From an uncultured Bacteroidota bacterium (GTDB taxonomy: Bacteria; Bacteroidota; Bacteroidia; Bacteroidales; WCHB1-69), in the NCBI GenBank assembly GCA_902796805.1, contig CADBQG010000014.1:1-62641 (forward strand): a stretch of 62,641 nucleotides of DNA, written 5' to 3'. How positions within the stretch are numbered: the first letter of the stretch is position 1; each line of letters starts with the position of its first letter. This document shows, in pieces, positions 1-10,721 of this stretch. A program made the translations under genes and the position numbers. A model generated the notes under the pieces. That model was not told the origin of the DNA. It was given only the letters and a program-made list of their open reading frames with translations, and did not search any database.

Positions 1-84
1 AGATGGCCGAGTGGTCGAAGGCGCGCGCCTGGAGAGCGCGTAAGCGCCAAAAGCGCTTCAAGGGTTCGAATCCCTTTCTCTCCG
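1..84 (+). tRNA. tRNA-Ser (GGA anticodon), 5' end cut by window edge
   Basis: The cloverleaf can be folded by eye. The anticodon stem-loop has the loop CTGGAGA, giving anticodon GGA (Ser, UCC codons). A long variable arm follows, as in class II tRNAs. The T stem AAGGG/CCCTT encloses the loop TTCGAAT at 65-71. The 3' acceptor strand TCTCTCC (77-83) is followed by discriminator G84. Only AGA of the matching 5' strand lies in the window, so about four bases are missing upstream. CCA is not encoded. Confidence 0.93.
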
Positions 85-153
85 CAACCTGCGTAAATAT
101 TTGAAAATCAATAAAGTAAAAAATAACTAAGTATTAAAAAACAAAGAATTATT

Positions 154-978
154 ATGAAAAAGCTTATCGCATTACTTACCGTTTTCGGTTTTTTGACCTT
201 CGGTACTGCAAACATGGCATTTGCTCAAAAACAACAAAATGCTGACCAGGCTGCCGCAACCGAGCAGGCTGCCGAGGAAGTTGCAGAAGCTCCCGCAACG
301 GCACAGGCTGAACTTTCTGAAGACCCCGATGATTCAATAAACCAAAGTCTGCACTACACCTTGAAAGACAAATTTATCCAGGGTGGTGCAGTGTGGATGA
401 CCCCCGTGTTGATATGCTTGATTTTGGGTCTTGCTTTCGTCATCGAACGTATTTTCTACCTCAACCTTTCGTCTGTGAACTCACGCAAGCTCCTCGACAA
501 GGTTGAGAATACGATCAAGACAAAGGGCATCGACGCGGCCAAGGAGCTCTGCCGCGACACCAAAGGACCGCTCGCAGCTGTTTTCTACCAGGGTCTCGAC
601 CGCTACGACGAAGGCCTCGATTCAGTTGAGAAGTCTCTCACATCTTACGGCGCAGTGCAGATGGCGAAGCTTGAGAACAACATGACATGGATCAGCCTTT
701 TCATCGCGCTTTCACCGTCATTGGGATTCTTGGGCACCGTTATCGGTATGGTTCAGGCATTCGACGACATCGAGCGCGCAGGCGACATCTCCCCGACCAT
801 CGTTGCCGGAGGTATGAAGGTGGCCCTTTTGACAACCGTGTTCGGTTTGATCTCGGCCATGATTCTCCAAGTGTTCTACAACTACCTCCTCACACGCATC
901 GACTCGATCGTTAACGACATGGAAGACGCAACAATCTCTTTCATGGACATCCTGGTAAAGAACAAGGAAAATAAGTAA
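154..978 (+). CDS. exbB: MotA/TolQ/ExbB proton channel family protein
   Basis: Inner-membrane proton-channel subunit of an ExbB-ExbD type motor that uses the proton gradient to energise TonB or a Tol-like partner. The 274-residue protein starts with a signal-like hydrophobic segment (residues 1-25) and an Ala/Glu-rich linker. A membrane helix follows at about 78-100, then the cytoplasmic domain, then two C-terminal helices carrying LSPSLGFLGTVIGMV, the family's conserved TolQ/ExbB motif. The N-terminal extension is usual in Bacteroidota. It is the first gene of an exbB-X-exbD-exbD operon. The TonB gene at 9471 is a plausible but unlinked partner. Confidence 0.93.
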   Translation: MKKLIALLTVFGFLTFGTANMAFAQKQQNADQAAATEQAAEEVAEAPATAQAELSEDPDDSINQSLHYTLKDKFIQGGAVWMTPVLICLILGLAFVIERIFYLNLSSVNSRKLLDKVENTIKTKGIDAAKELCRDTKGPLAAVFYQGLDRYDEGLDSVEKSLTSYGAVQMAKLENNMTWISLFIALSPSLGFLGTVIGMVQAFDDIERAGDISPTIVAGGMKVALLTTVFGLISAMILQVFYNYLLTRIDSIVNDMEDATISFMDILVKNKENK

Positions 979-1036
979 GCCTTGTCATCTATCTTATATA
1001 TACAATAAATATTCATATTCGAAAAATCGTTGTATA

Positions 1037-1987
1037 ATGAAAGAAAGAATAATAAACATCGCCATATTTGCAGTTGCCCTTCTGGTCTGCATACTGGCTG
1101 TGGCTTTCTCCTTTTTCTCATTCGATGACTCGAAGAAGGAGAGTTACATACAGACCCAGGAGATCAAGGCCCAGACCCCGAAGATGGTGTCTGACTTTGA
1201 AAACGCGACTGTTGAGAACCTGCCCGCTCTGATTGAGCAATACCAGGGCGAGACACAGGAGCGCAACAGCAACCTCAGGAGCGTGCAGCTCGAGAAAGAC
1301 ATTCTCTACACGTACCTTCAGGACCTGAAAAACCTCGACGAAGACAGTTTCGAGGCGTATAAGGCAAATTTCCCGCAGCGTTCGGCAGGCCTCTTCGCAA
1401 AAAGCGAGAACAAACAGAAATACGTTGACGGTTTCAACAAGGTGAACACTTTCAAAGATCTTGAAAAGTATATTGAGAGCGTGAACAAAGACTATACCGC
1501 AATCAAGCAGAACTACCTTGTGGAGAGGAATTACATCAAGTCGGCCAACGCTTTGATCAGCAGGGCCGAGATGATAAACAACACGGCTTCTCAGACAAAG
1601 AAGAACGCCGACCTCCAGACGATGAAGACCGACCTGAAGAGCTTTGAGCGCGGTGCTTCGCTTCAGAACACGTTCATCATATTGGCCTATGTGCTCGGAA
1701 TCGGCGCGGCTTTCCTTATGGTGCTTTTCCTCTTCGCCAACATGTTCACCAACTTCAAGTCTTCATACAAGATTCTTGTGGGACTGCTGTTGCTTGTCGT
1801 TGCAGCAATCATAGGCTATGCAGTGGGCACGTCAACCCTCAGCCCTTCGGCAATCAAGGCCGGCATGACTGGTTCAGGGTACAAGATGGTTAACTCTGCA
1901 GTGTTCACTTTCTATGTATGTTTGTTCGGTGCGATAATTGCCATCATCGCCACCATGATTATGAACGCCGTTAAAAACAGGAACTGA
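1037..1987 (+). CDS. unknown four-helix membrane protein in the exb operon
   Basis: I do not recognise a named family. The 316-residue protein has one N-terminal membrane helix (about 7-28). A charged, probably helical or coiled-coil extracytoplasmic domain follows (about 33-210), and then three C-terminal hydrophobic segments (about 213-235, 242-264, 285-310). It lies between exbB and exbD, and its stop is one base before the exbD start, so it should be co-expressed and could be an accessory subunit of the motor. That role is inferred from position only. Confidence 0.8.
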   Translation: MKERIINIAIFAVALLVCILAVAFSFFSFDDSKKESYIQTQEIKAQTPKMVSDFENATVENLPALIEQYQGETQERNSNLRSVQLEKDILYTYLQDLKNLDEDSFEAYKANFPQRSAGLFAKSENKQKYVDGFNKVNTFKDLEKYIESVNKDYTAIKQNYLVERNYIKSANALISRAEMINNTASQTKKNADLQTMKTDLKSFERGASLQNTFIILAYVLGIGAAFLMVLFLFANMFTNFKSSYKILVGLLLLVVAAIIGYAVGTSTLSPSAIKAGMTGSGYKMVNSAVFTFYVCLFGAIIAIIATMIMNAVKNRN

Positions 1988-1988
1988 C

Positions 1989-2576
1989 ATGAGCAAAAGA
2001 AAAACACCAGGCTTGAATACAGGTGCAATGTCGGACATTTCGTTTCTGCTGTTGACCTTCTTCTTGCTTACATCATCAATAAATACCGAGCAGGGTATTC
2101 CGAGAAAGTTGCCGCCTCCAAAGACTGACGACAGCAAGGATGTCAAGGTCGACATCAACAGGCGTAACGTTCTCAATGTTCTGGTGAACTTCCGCGACGA
2201 GATTTCCGTCAACGGGGACGTTATTCTTGTGGGCGACTTGAAGGCTAAGGCCAAGGAATTCTTTGCGAACCCTACAAACGACCCATCCCTTCCGGAGAAG
2301 GTGAACAAGCCTATCGACGGAATCGGCGACTTCGCGGTGTCGAAGGGTGTAGTTTCGTTGACCAACGACCAGGGAACGAGCTACAACATGTACGTGCAGG
2401 TGCAAAACGAGCTTCAGCGCGCAGTCAACGAGCTGCGCGACGAGACCGCGCTTCAGTATTTCGGAAAGAAGTATGACGCTCTCGACTCTGCAGCACAGCG
2501 CGCCGTAACCCAGGCGATACCCATGAACATCTCTGAGGCTCCGCCTATGGACTACAGCAACAACGGTTCAAACTAA
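1989..2576 (+). CDS. exbD: ExbD/TolR family biopolymer transport protein (first copy)
   Basis: Second channel component of the Exb motor. The 195-residue protein has a short cytoplasmic N-terminus with the ExbD-type motif TGAMSDISFLLLTFFLL. Asp16 at the start of the single membrane helix matches the conserved proton-carrying Asp of ExbD/TolR. The rest is a periplasmic domain, longer than in classical ExbD (about 140 residues). It is followed after 19 bases by a second exbD. Confidence 0.92.
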   Translation: MSKRKTPGLNTGAMSDISFLLLTFFLLTSSINTEQGIPRKLPPPKTDDSKDVKVDINRRNVLNVLVNFRDEISVNGDVILVGDLKAKAKEFFANPTNDPSLPEKVNKPIDGIGDFAVSKGVVSLTNDQGTSYNMYVQVQNELQRAVNELRDETALQYFGKKYDALDSAAQRAVTQAIPMNISEAPPMDYSNNGSN

Positions 2577-2595
2577 CATCTTAAAAGTCAAGATT

Positions 2596-3078
2596 ATGTC
2601 AAGATTCAGAAAAGACTCTAAAAAAGAGACCCCGGAGTTGAACATGGGGTCAATGTCTGATATCATCTTCATGTTCTTGTTCTTCTTCATGGTGATTACC
2701 ACTATGCGTGAGGCATCGCTTAAGGTTAAGTTCCAACCGCCGTCTGCAACGGAAGTGCAGAAACTCGAGAAGAAGTCGCTTGTGGCCAATATCTACATAG
2801 GCGCACCGATAGCCAAGAACGAGAACACACTGCCTCCGGGCGAAGTTTCGGTTCAGCTCAACGACCAGACCATCAAAGCCGAGGACTTGAAGGCGGATGT
2901 TCGCGACTTCATAGGTACAGAGAAGGAATCGCGCGACGCCCAGGACAGGGACAGGCTGACTTTCTCGCTGAAAGTTGACAAGGACGTCCAGATGCGCTAC
3001 GTGAACACCATCAAGCAGGAACTCAGGGCGAACAACGCCCTAAAGATAAATTATGCTGCAGGAAAAAAAGTCAATTAA
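2596..3078 (+). CDS. exbD: ExbD/TolR family biopolymer transport protein (second copy)
   Basis: The 160-residue paralogue of the preceding protein has the same layout: a basic N-terminus, the motif MGSMSDIIFMFLFFFMV with the conserved membrane Asp (residue 22), then a periplasmic domain. Two ExbD copies after one ExbB is common in Bacteroidota and suggests a motor with two different ExbD chains. A good terminator follows directly, marking the operon end. Confidence 0.92.
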   Translation: MSRFRKDSKKETPELNMGSMSDIIFMFLFFFMVITTMREASLKVKFQPPSATEVQKLEKKSLVANIYIGAPIAKNENTLPPGEVSVQLNDQTIKAEDLKADVRDFIGTEKESRDAQDRDRLTFSLKVDKDVQMRYVNTIKQELRANNALKINYAAGKKVN

Positions 3079-3091
3079 TACAATTTTATAA

Positions 3092-3130
3092 TGCAAGGCT
3101 TGGAAGGAAGGTCTCTTTCCAGGCCTTTTT
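3092..3130 (+). terminator. intrinsic terminator after the exb operon
   Basis: A GC-rich inverted repeat (AAGGCTTGGA ... TCCAGGCCTT, one G-T pair) is followed by a run of T. It sits just downstream of the second exbD stop. Confidence 0.75.
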
Positions 3131-3160
3131 TTGAAATATTTTTAACCAAAAATCAATATT

Positions 3161-5140
3161 ATGAAGAAAACTTTACTTTTTTTATCGATTGTTGCGTTCA
3201 CATTCACGCTTTCAGCCCAGAATCGTGTGAACAATCAGCCTGGCGTGGTCAGGTCAGCCAGCAAGATGAACCTGACAGGAAATGAAACCGGCGCCGCTCC
3301 GGCAAATGTGGCCTCACCACTGCGCACGCTGAACCATAATTTCATGGGTTCGACCTACTATGACGTGCAGACCAACGGTTCAATGTCGAACCGCGTTAAC
3401 GCGCACAGCGACGGCTCGATATCAGCGATATGGACGGCCATGACCCTCAACATTAATTCCCGTGGAACAGGCTACAACTATTACGAGAACGGTCAGTGGG
3501 CATCTACTCTCCCCTCGGCACGTATTGAAGATGTGAGAACTGGATGGGGAACCACAACATCTGTGGGTGACTTTGACATTGTTGCTTCGCACAACGGCAG
3601 TGACGCTCTTGTGATTAGCGTTTCCCAGAAAGGTTCTGGCGAGTGGACATATTCACAGCTGAAAGGACCCCAACTTGTAAACGGTTCACAGACAAGCACA
3701 TGTCTTTTGTGGCCTTCAATAGCCTCTTCTGGCAACACAATCCATCTCCTGGCCGTAACTGAAGCAGACGAGGGATTCCTTTACCAAGGCATCCAGAATT
3801 GTCTTCTTTATTACCGGGGAACATTCGATCCTTCCACAAAATCCATAACCTGGAGCGCACCCCGTATTGTGGGAGACTTCACAAGTCAAGAAGTTAGCAG
3901 ATTCGGCGGCGACGACTACTCGATAGCCGCAAAGGGCGACGTTGTAGCAGTAGCAGTTCAACCGTCATTCAGGGGCGACTCTTACCTCTGGAAATCAACC
4001 GACAACGGTGTTAATTTCACAAGGACAGTCTTCTGTGAGGCTGCAGCTCCCGGTGACACAGCCTATTTTGACGAAGGATCTTATTCTGTTGCGATAGGCG
4101 ACGACGGCCTTGTTCACATAGCCGGAGGCACTTGGATGTCAATAACCCGCGCTACAAGCGACACCATAACTTTCTGGCCTGGCATGGGATATCTTTATTA
4201 TTGGAACGAGTCAATGGAACCCATCAAATATGATGGCGACCAGTCTTTCAAGGATCCGGAAGTCATGAGAGAGAATGGCTATACCGTTGTCGAAAGAGTT
4301 GACCTCGACGGTGACGGAAAAATCACAGCAGTAGACTATGGTATAGACGGTTATCCGAGCTACGGTGTTGGACCGATCTCCATGCCCCAGATTGTGGCAC
4401 AGGACGGCAAAGTGTACATCGTATTCGCAAACCTGCTTGAATCGCTCTTCGTGGACGCCCAAAGCTCCAAGTTCTACAGAGGCATTTTCGGAGTCAAGTC
4501 AACTGACAATGGGCAGAACTTCGGCGACATAAGCTGGCTCTCCTACAACAAGGATGTGTATTACATCAATTCTTTTGAACTTTTCCCGCTTGACACCACA
4601 GTAACGCTAGGTCAGCTGATGAATTGTCTTGAGAGCTGGAGCGAAAACGTGTATCCTTCGGTGGCGCCCAATATCGTGAACGGCAATATAGCTATGGTTT
4701 GGTTGAACGACGCCGTTGCCGGCAGCGACATTAAGGAAGCCCCGTCAACACAGCCTGTAAGTTCGTCAGACCACGAGAACTACATCTATGCACTTATCAT
4801 GAACGCCGATTCAATAGGCATCTACAACAACACCAACGAGGTTTGGCAAGGACTCTGGATCGACCATACCGGCATATCCAACAACGTCATCTCCGGCATG
4901 AAGTTGTATCCTAACCCTGCCACCAACAATGTCAATGTAATGTTCTATTCCGAAGATACCGAGAACGCCGTGGTTTCAGTCATGAACCTCATGGGTCAGA
5001 CCGTTTATTCCACAGTTGAAGGCATCAGCGAGGGATACAACAAGATACAATTGAACGTGAACAATCTTCCTGCCGGTGTTTACATGGTGAACATCAGGAC
5101 CAACAGGGGGACTTCAACCCAGAAGTTGATAGTTAAATAA
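3161..5140 (+). CDS. secreted beta-propeller-like protein with T9SS type A sorting tail
   Basis: The 659-residue exported protein begins with a Sec signal (MKKTLLFLSIVAFTFTLSAQ). Its middle carries at least two Asp-box (BNR-like) motifs, KSTDNGVNF and KSTDNGQNF, typical of sialidase-type propellers. An EF-hand-like calcium loop, DLDGDGKITAVD, lies near residue 384. The C-terminal 75 residues (GMKLYPNPATNN ... KLIVK) match the type A sorting domain that routes proteins through the type IX system to the cell surface. No catalytic residues are evident, so substrate and role are unknown. Confidence 0.85.
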   Translation: MKKTLLFLSIVAFTFTLSAQNRVNNQPGVVRSASKMNLTGNETGAAPANVASPLRTLNHNFMGSTYYDVQTNGSMSNRVNAHSDGSISAIWTAMTLNINSRGTGYNYYENGQWASTLPSARIEDVRTGWGTTTSVGDFDIVASHNGSDALVISVSQKGSGEWTYSQLKGPQLVNGSQTSTCLLWPSIASSGNTIHLLAVTEADEGFLYQGIQNCLLYYRGTFDPSTKSITWSAPRIVGDFTSQEVSRFGGDDYSIAAKGDVVAVAVQPSFRGDSYLWKSTDNGVNFTRTVFCEAAAPGDTAYFDEGSYSVAIGDDGLVHIAGGTWMSITRATSDTITFWPGMGYLYYWNESMEPIKYDGDQSFKDPEVMRENGYTVVERVDLDGDGKITAVDYGIDGYPSYGVGPISMPQIVAQDGKVYIVFANLLESLFVDAQSSKFYRGIFGVKSTDNGQNFGDISWLSYNKDVYYINSFELFPLDTTVTLGQLMNCLESWSENVYPSVAPNIVNGNIAMVWLNDAVAGSDIKEAPSTQPVSSSDHENYIYALIMNADSIGIYNNTNEVWQGLWIDHTGISNNVISGMKLYPNPATNNVNVMFYSEDTENAVVSVMNLMGQTVYSTVEGISEGYNKIQLNVNNLPAGVYMVNIRTNRGTSTQKLIVK

Positions 5141-5159
5141 ACAATTCATGGAATAAAGA

Positions 5160-5193
5160 AGAGGCAGGCGTGTTTTGCGACCTGCCTCTTTTT
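5160..5193 (+). terminator. intrinsic terminator
   Basis: The hairpin AGAGGCAGG ... CCTGCCTCT is followed by TTTTT. It lies between the secreted protein gene and yicC. Confidence 0.8.
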
Positions 5194-5212
5194 CTGTTAA
5201 TGGCAAAGAGTT

Positions 5213-6087
5213 ATGATAAGATCAATGACCGGCTTCGGGCGGGCAACCGTTGAAACAGGAGGCAAGACCGTAACAGTGGAGATCAGAACCTTGAACAGCA
5301 AACAGTTGGATTTGAATACCCGTATTCCGTTGCTGTTCAAGAATTTCGAGAACGAAATCCGCTCCATTCTATCAAAAGAGATTGTCAGGGCGAAGGCCGA
5401 TATTACGATAACAGTTGAAAACCATGCGGTTACGTCCTCCGTCTCGATAAACAAGGATCTTGCAAAGTCGTATTTCAACACAATTACTGAGCTTTCCGAA
5501 GAACTCGGGAATCCAGTTGCAAGCGACATATTCATTCAGGTGTTGAGGATGCCCGATGTTGTCTCCACTCCGCAGGAAGCGGTGAGCGAGGAGATGTGGG
5601 CCGATGTGAAGGGCGCGATAGGAGAGGCCTGCCGCCAGGTCGACGAGTTCAGGATTTCGGAAGGGCGTGCTTTGGAGGCGGACTTCATGAAGAGGATATG
5701 CTGCATTCGCGACATGATAGAAGAGGTCATTCCGTTCGAGGAGAGCAGGATAGTGAAGATACGGGAGAAGTTCGAGAAGTCGCTTTCAGAGCTCTCGCCG
5801 AAGATGCAGTATGACCCCAACAGGCTCGAACAGGAGATATTCTACTATCTCGAGAAGTTGGACATAACCGAAGAGAAGGTGCGCCTTCGCAAGCACTGCG
5901 ATTATTTCATCGAGACCTTGCAGGACGGTACAGACACCGGTAAGAAGTTAGGCTTCATTGCACAGGAGTGCGGCCGTGAAATCAACACACTGGGGTCGAA
6001 AAGCAACGATTTCGACATTCAGCAGATTGTTGTCAGGATGAAGGACGAGTTGGAGAAGCTCAAGGAGCAGCTTGCAAACATCTTGTA

Positions 6088-6088
<1 letters not shown>
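5213..6088 (+). CDS. yicC: YicC family endoribonuclease
   Basis: The 291-residue protein starts with the family hallmark MIRSMTGFGRA, which fixes the start codon. It has the usual C-terminal block (KKLGFIAQECGREINTLGSK, near 243-262), followed by SNDFDIQQIVVRMKDELEK. E. coli YicC is a metal-dependent RNase implicated in turnover of small RNAs. Length and ends fit a complete family member. The last base of its stop is the first base of the uvrB start, so the two genes are translationally coupled. Confidence 0.92.
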
Positions 6089-8112
<2,024 letters not shown>

Positions 8113-8128
8113 CACCGTTTTTCTTTTC

Positions 8129-9286
8129 CTATGCGCCTGTCATGTAGTCGTGCATATTGAGGTGCAGGATATGCTCTAACTCCTGAAGATGGCTGTTGTC
8201 GGTCCTTATAAAGGCAGTGGCGGCGACGCCGGCGGTCGGGTCTGCCAAAGGGCGCAGTTCGAGCACGTCCATCATGTCGCCGCGAAACTTCCTCTCGTTG
8301 AAACGCTCTGTCGGTTTTGAGTCTGCCGGGCGTTCCAGCACCAGGAAACTGTATATGTCTTCCTCTTTGCCTTTCCACATCTCCTCCTTAGTAAGCCGGA
8401 TGTTTTCAAGATACGCTGCAATGGGATGCACGCCGCTGATGTGGGTTTGCAGCTCGTTGAGGCAGAAGCCCGCGAAACGCAATGGGTTTATCTCTATGGG
8501 CACGGCTTTCTCGCCGTCGTACCTGAATTCGATGTGCATGGGGAAATTTCTGAGTTTCAGCACCACGTTTAGTTGGTTGAGGAAGTTCTTGAAAGGTTCC
8601 TCGTAACAGTCGTAAAGCTTGCGGCTGGAACAATATAGCCTGTCGGAAGTGTCTGACTCGCTCGCGAAGCGGTGATGGAAAATATTGAGGATGTTCGGTT
8701 CACCGGTCTCGTCGAAATAGATGTCGACGGCGTACTCCTCGCCTTTGATATATTCTTCCACGAGAAAACTGTGCGTTCCTATCACAAAGTCGGGGAATTG
8801 TGAGCTCACTTTGTGGAAGGTTCTTTTGATGTCTTCCACTGCCGACAGCCACTCCTTCTCATCGTGGATAACATAAACGCCTGCGCTGAGGAATCCAACA
8901 GATGGCTTGAGAACTATGGGGAATTTAAGGTCTGCCGTTGCCACACGGTCGAGTTCGTCAGTGTTGACTTCCTTGAAGAAAAAATCCGGATAGATTCCGG
9001 CGCAAATCCTGCGGAATCCGGCCTTGTCTTTCAGAAGGGTTATCTTTTCGAGAAGTTCTTTGTCGGGAATATTCTCAAAAATCCAGCCCAACGCATTCTC
9101 CGACATTGTATATATTCTTCCCCTTTTCTTGTATTCATTCACAAATTCACTGTCGTTCAAAAGGTTAAGGCAGTGTCCTTTTGAAAAAATATCTTCAGAC
9201 ATGGGATTTCTTAAAACGGGGATCTGCTTTTCGACAGCAGTTTTCACCAAGGTTTCCGACACAAAAGGTTTTTCTAAAATGAGCAT
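8129..9286 (-). CDS. ATP-grasp domain protein, substrate unknown
   Basis: ATP-dependent carboxylate-amine/thiol ligase family. The 385-residue protein has a divergent N-terminal pre-grasp region. The ATP-binding segment is FPIVLKPSVGFLSAGVYVI (near 127-145), with EEYIKGEEYAVDIYFDE as the second ATP-grasp block. PIEINPLRFAGF carries the metal-binding E and N. There is no neighbour that reveals a pathway: it is convergent with uvrB and divergent from tonB. A -7 box at 9311-9318 sits about 25 bases upstream of the start. The reaction cannot be named from sequence alone. Confidence 0.82.
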   Translation of the reverse strand: MLILEKPFVSETLVKTAVEKQIPVLRNPMSEDIFSKGHCLNLLNDSEFVNEYKKRGRIYTMSENALGWIFENIPDKELLEKITLLKDKAGFRRICAGIYPDFFFKEVNTDELDRVATADLKFPIVLKPSVGFLSAGVYVIHDEKEWLSAVEDIKRTFHKVSSQFPDFVIGTHSFLVEEYIKGEEYAVDIYFDETGEPNILNIFHHRFASESDTSDRLYCSSRKLYDCYEEPFKNFLNQLNVVLKLRNFPMHIEFRYDGEKAVPIEINPLRFAGFCLNELQTHISGVHPIAAYLENIRLTKEEMWKGKEEDIYSFLVLERPADSKPTERFNERKFRGDMMDVLELRPLADPTAGVAATAFIRTDNSHLQELEHILHLNMHDYMTGA

Positions 9287-9310
9287 TTTTTTCTGTTATT
9301 TATTTTTCTG

Positions 9311-9318
9311 CAAAAATA
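9311..9318 (-). promoter_or_regulatory. -7 box for the ATP-grasp gene
   Basis: On the minus strand the sequence is TATTTTTG, matching TAnnTTTG. Predicted transcription start is near 9307, about 20 bases before the start codon. No clear -33 element is visible. Confidence 0.5.
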
Positions 9319-9418
9319 TGAAATAAATTGCAAGAAAAACCGTTGTACAATAAAGAGAAGCGGAATGCAATTTCGAAAAAAAATATGAGATTTGAATAAC
9401 GTGTATTTAAAAAAAATG

Positions 9419-9426
9419 TATTTTCG
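9419..9426 (+). promoter_or_regulatory. -7 box for tonB
   Basis: TATTTTCG is close to TAnnTTTG, in a very AT-rich stretch. A TTTG at 9391-9394 could be the -33 element, although the 24-base spacing is slightly long. Confidence 0.4.
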
Positions 9427-9470
9427 CGAAACTTATTATAGAGTTTATTAACGTAAAAATAATATCAGTT

Positions 9471-10160
9471 ATGATAGCAAAGAAAACGGACAAAGGGAAT
9501 CTTGAGAACAAGAGAGGATTGTTCCTTCTTGTGGGGTTTGCCGTTGTTTTGGGTCTTGTGTATGCCGGCTTCGAGCTTTTCGCAACCGAGGACAAGGCGC
9601 CCGCATTCGAGATGGTTGATGACGATTTCATCACTGTCATGGATGAAGATGTGATAGCGACAGACCAGACGCCTCCTCCGCCACCGGAGCCGCAGCAGCA
9701 GCAAGCCGAAGTGGTGATCAACATAGTGGAGAACAACGTGGCCGTGAACACCGAACTTGATTTCTCCGTTGACTTCGACGAGAACGACGTCATAGAGGAT
9801 TTCTCCGACGAGCCTATTGAGGTTGTGGAGGACGTGGCCGACGAAGAGCCACCTATGATGTTCACCGAGGAGATGCCTGAATATCCGGGCGGTCCCGAAG
9901 CTCTCAACGCATTCCTTACCCGTGAAATCCAATACCCCGAAGTTGCCAGGAACAACGGTATAACGGGTACAGTTCTCATTGAGTTCGTTGTGGAGAAGGA
10001 CGGTCGTGTCAGCAACGCGAAGGTGAAAGTGCCATTATTCCCCGAGTGCGACAAGGAGGCCGTGCGCGGTGTGATGGCGATGCCGAAGTGGAAGCCGGGC
10101 AAGAATATGGGCAAGCCGGTGCGCTGCTTCTACCAGGTGCCTGTAACATTCAGACAATAA
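9471..10160 (+). CDS. tonB: TonB family energy transducer
   Basis: Links the ExbB/ExbD motor to outer-membrane receptors. The 229-residue protein has a cytoplasmic N-terminus and one membrane helix (about 18-37). A periplasmic linker includes TPPPPPEPQQQQ, and the C-terminal TonB domain begins near EYPGGPEALNAFLTREIQYP and ends with RCFYQVPVTFRQ. Motifs and length are typical of Bacteroidota single-domain TonB proteins. It is monocistronic, with its own promoter-like box and terminator. Confidence 0.93.
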   Translation: MIAKKTDKGNLENKRGLFLLVGFAVVLGLVYAGFELFATEDKAPAFEMVDDDFITVMDEDVIATDQTPPPPPEPQQQQAEVVINIVENNVAVNTELDFSVDFDENDVIEDFSDEPIEVVEDVADEEPPMMFTEEMPEYPGGPEALNAFLTREIQYPEVARNNGITGTVLIEFVVEKDGRVSNAKVKVPLFPECDKEAVRGVMAMPKWKPGKNMGKPVRCFYQVPVTFRQ

Positions 10161-10183
10161 ATTTCAGTTTTGCATAATTGTTG

Positions 10184-10222
10184 AAGCAGGATGGGCCGCA
10201 AGGTTTCATCCTGCTTTTTTTA
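10184..10222 (+). terminator. intrinsic terminator after tonB
   Basis: A 10-base stem, AAGCAGGATG/CATCCTGCTT, is followed by TTTTTT. Confidence 0.85.
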
Positions 10223-10279
10223 TGACGGTACCGATGTTCCGCTGAAGCAATATTTTCTTCCCGTTTGCCGAGCGTAAGA

Positions 10280-10287
10280 TATTTTTG
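10280..10287 (+). promoter_or_regulatory. -7 box for atpE
   Basis: TATTTTTG. A start near 10291 leaves a leader of about 87 bases before the atpE ATG and excludes the upstream in-frame start at 10285. Confidence 0.45.
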
Positions 10288-10377
10288 TTAATTTCGCAGC
10301 CGGTTTTGGATTGGGAGGCAGTTTCCAAGACAAAGCTGGATTTTAAAAGACCCTTATTAACAATAAAATTCATAATT

Positions 10378-10653
10378 ATGTCAACTTTAGCAGTGTTATT
10401 GACAACTTTGTTGCAAGCGGCGGGCACAGGTCTCGGTATCGGCAAGTTCGGTGCCGGCATAGGTGCAGGATTGGCCGTTATCGGTGCCGGCATGGGTATC
10501 GGTAACATAGGACGCGATGCTATGTCTGGCATCGCGCGCCAGCCTGAGGCTTCCGGCGACATACGCACGAACATGATTCTGGCAGCGGCCTTGATTGAAG
10601 GTGTTGCCCTGTTCGCCATTGTTGTGTGTCTGCTCATCGCTATCGCAAAGTAG
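10378..10653 (+). CDS. atpE: ATP synthase F0 subunit c
   Basis: The rotor-ring proteolipid is 91 residues: two hydrophobic helices joined by a polar loop containing ARQPE. The ion-carrying carboxylate is Glu74 (AAALIEGVALFAIV). Helix 1 is Gly-rich (GAGIGAGLAVIGAGMGIGNIG) and lacks the Gln/Glu found in Na+-coupled c subunits. The residue after Glu74 is Gly, not Ser/Thr, so proton coupling is likely. The frame is open further upstream, but the ATG at 10378 gives the normal family N-terminus. It is followed by atpF after an intercistronic hairpin. Confidence 0.95.
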   Translation: MSTLAVLLTTLLQAAGTGLGIGKFGAGIGAGLAVIGAGMGIGNIGRDAMSGIARQPEASGDIRTNMILAAALIEGVALFAIVVCLLIAIAK

Positions 10654-10659
10654 CAAAAC

Positions 10660-10688
10660 GGGTTTGGACACCAACCGTGCCCAAACCC
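10660..10688 (+). promoter_or_regulatory. hairpin between atpE and atpF
   Basis: GGGTTTGG (10660-10667) pairs with CCAAACCC (10681-10688), followed by ATTTTC. It is too weakly T-rich for a sure terminator. It may be a partial terminator or an mRNA-stabilising hairpin that keeps c-subunit output above b. Confidence 0.5.
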
Positions 10689-10721
10689 ATTTTCATTTGT
10701 TTCTGATTAAGATTAAGATAT

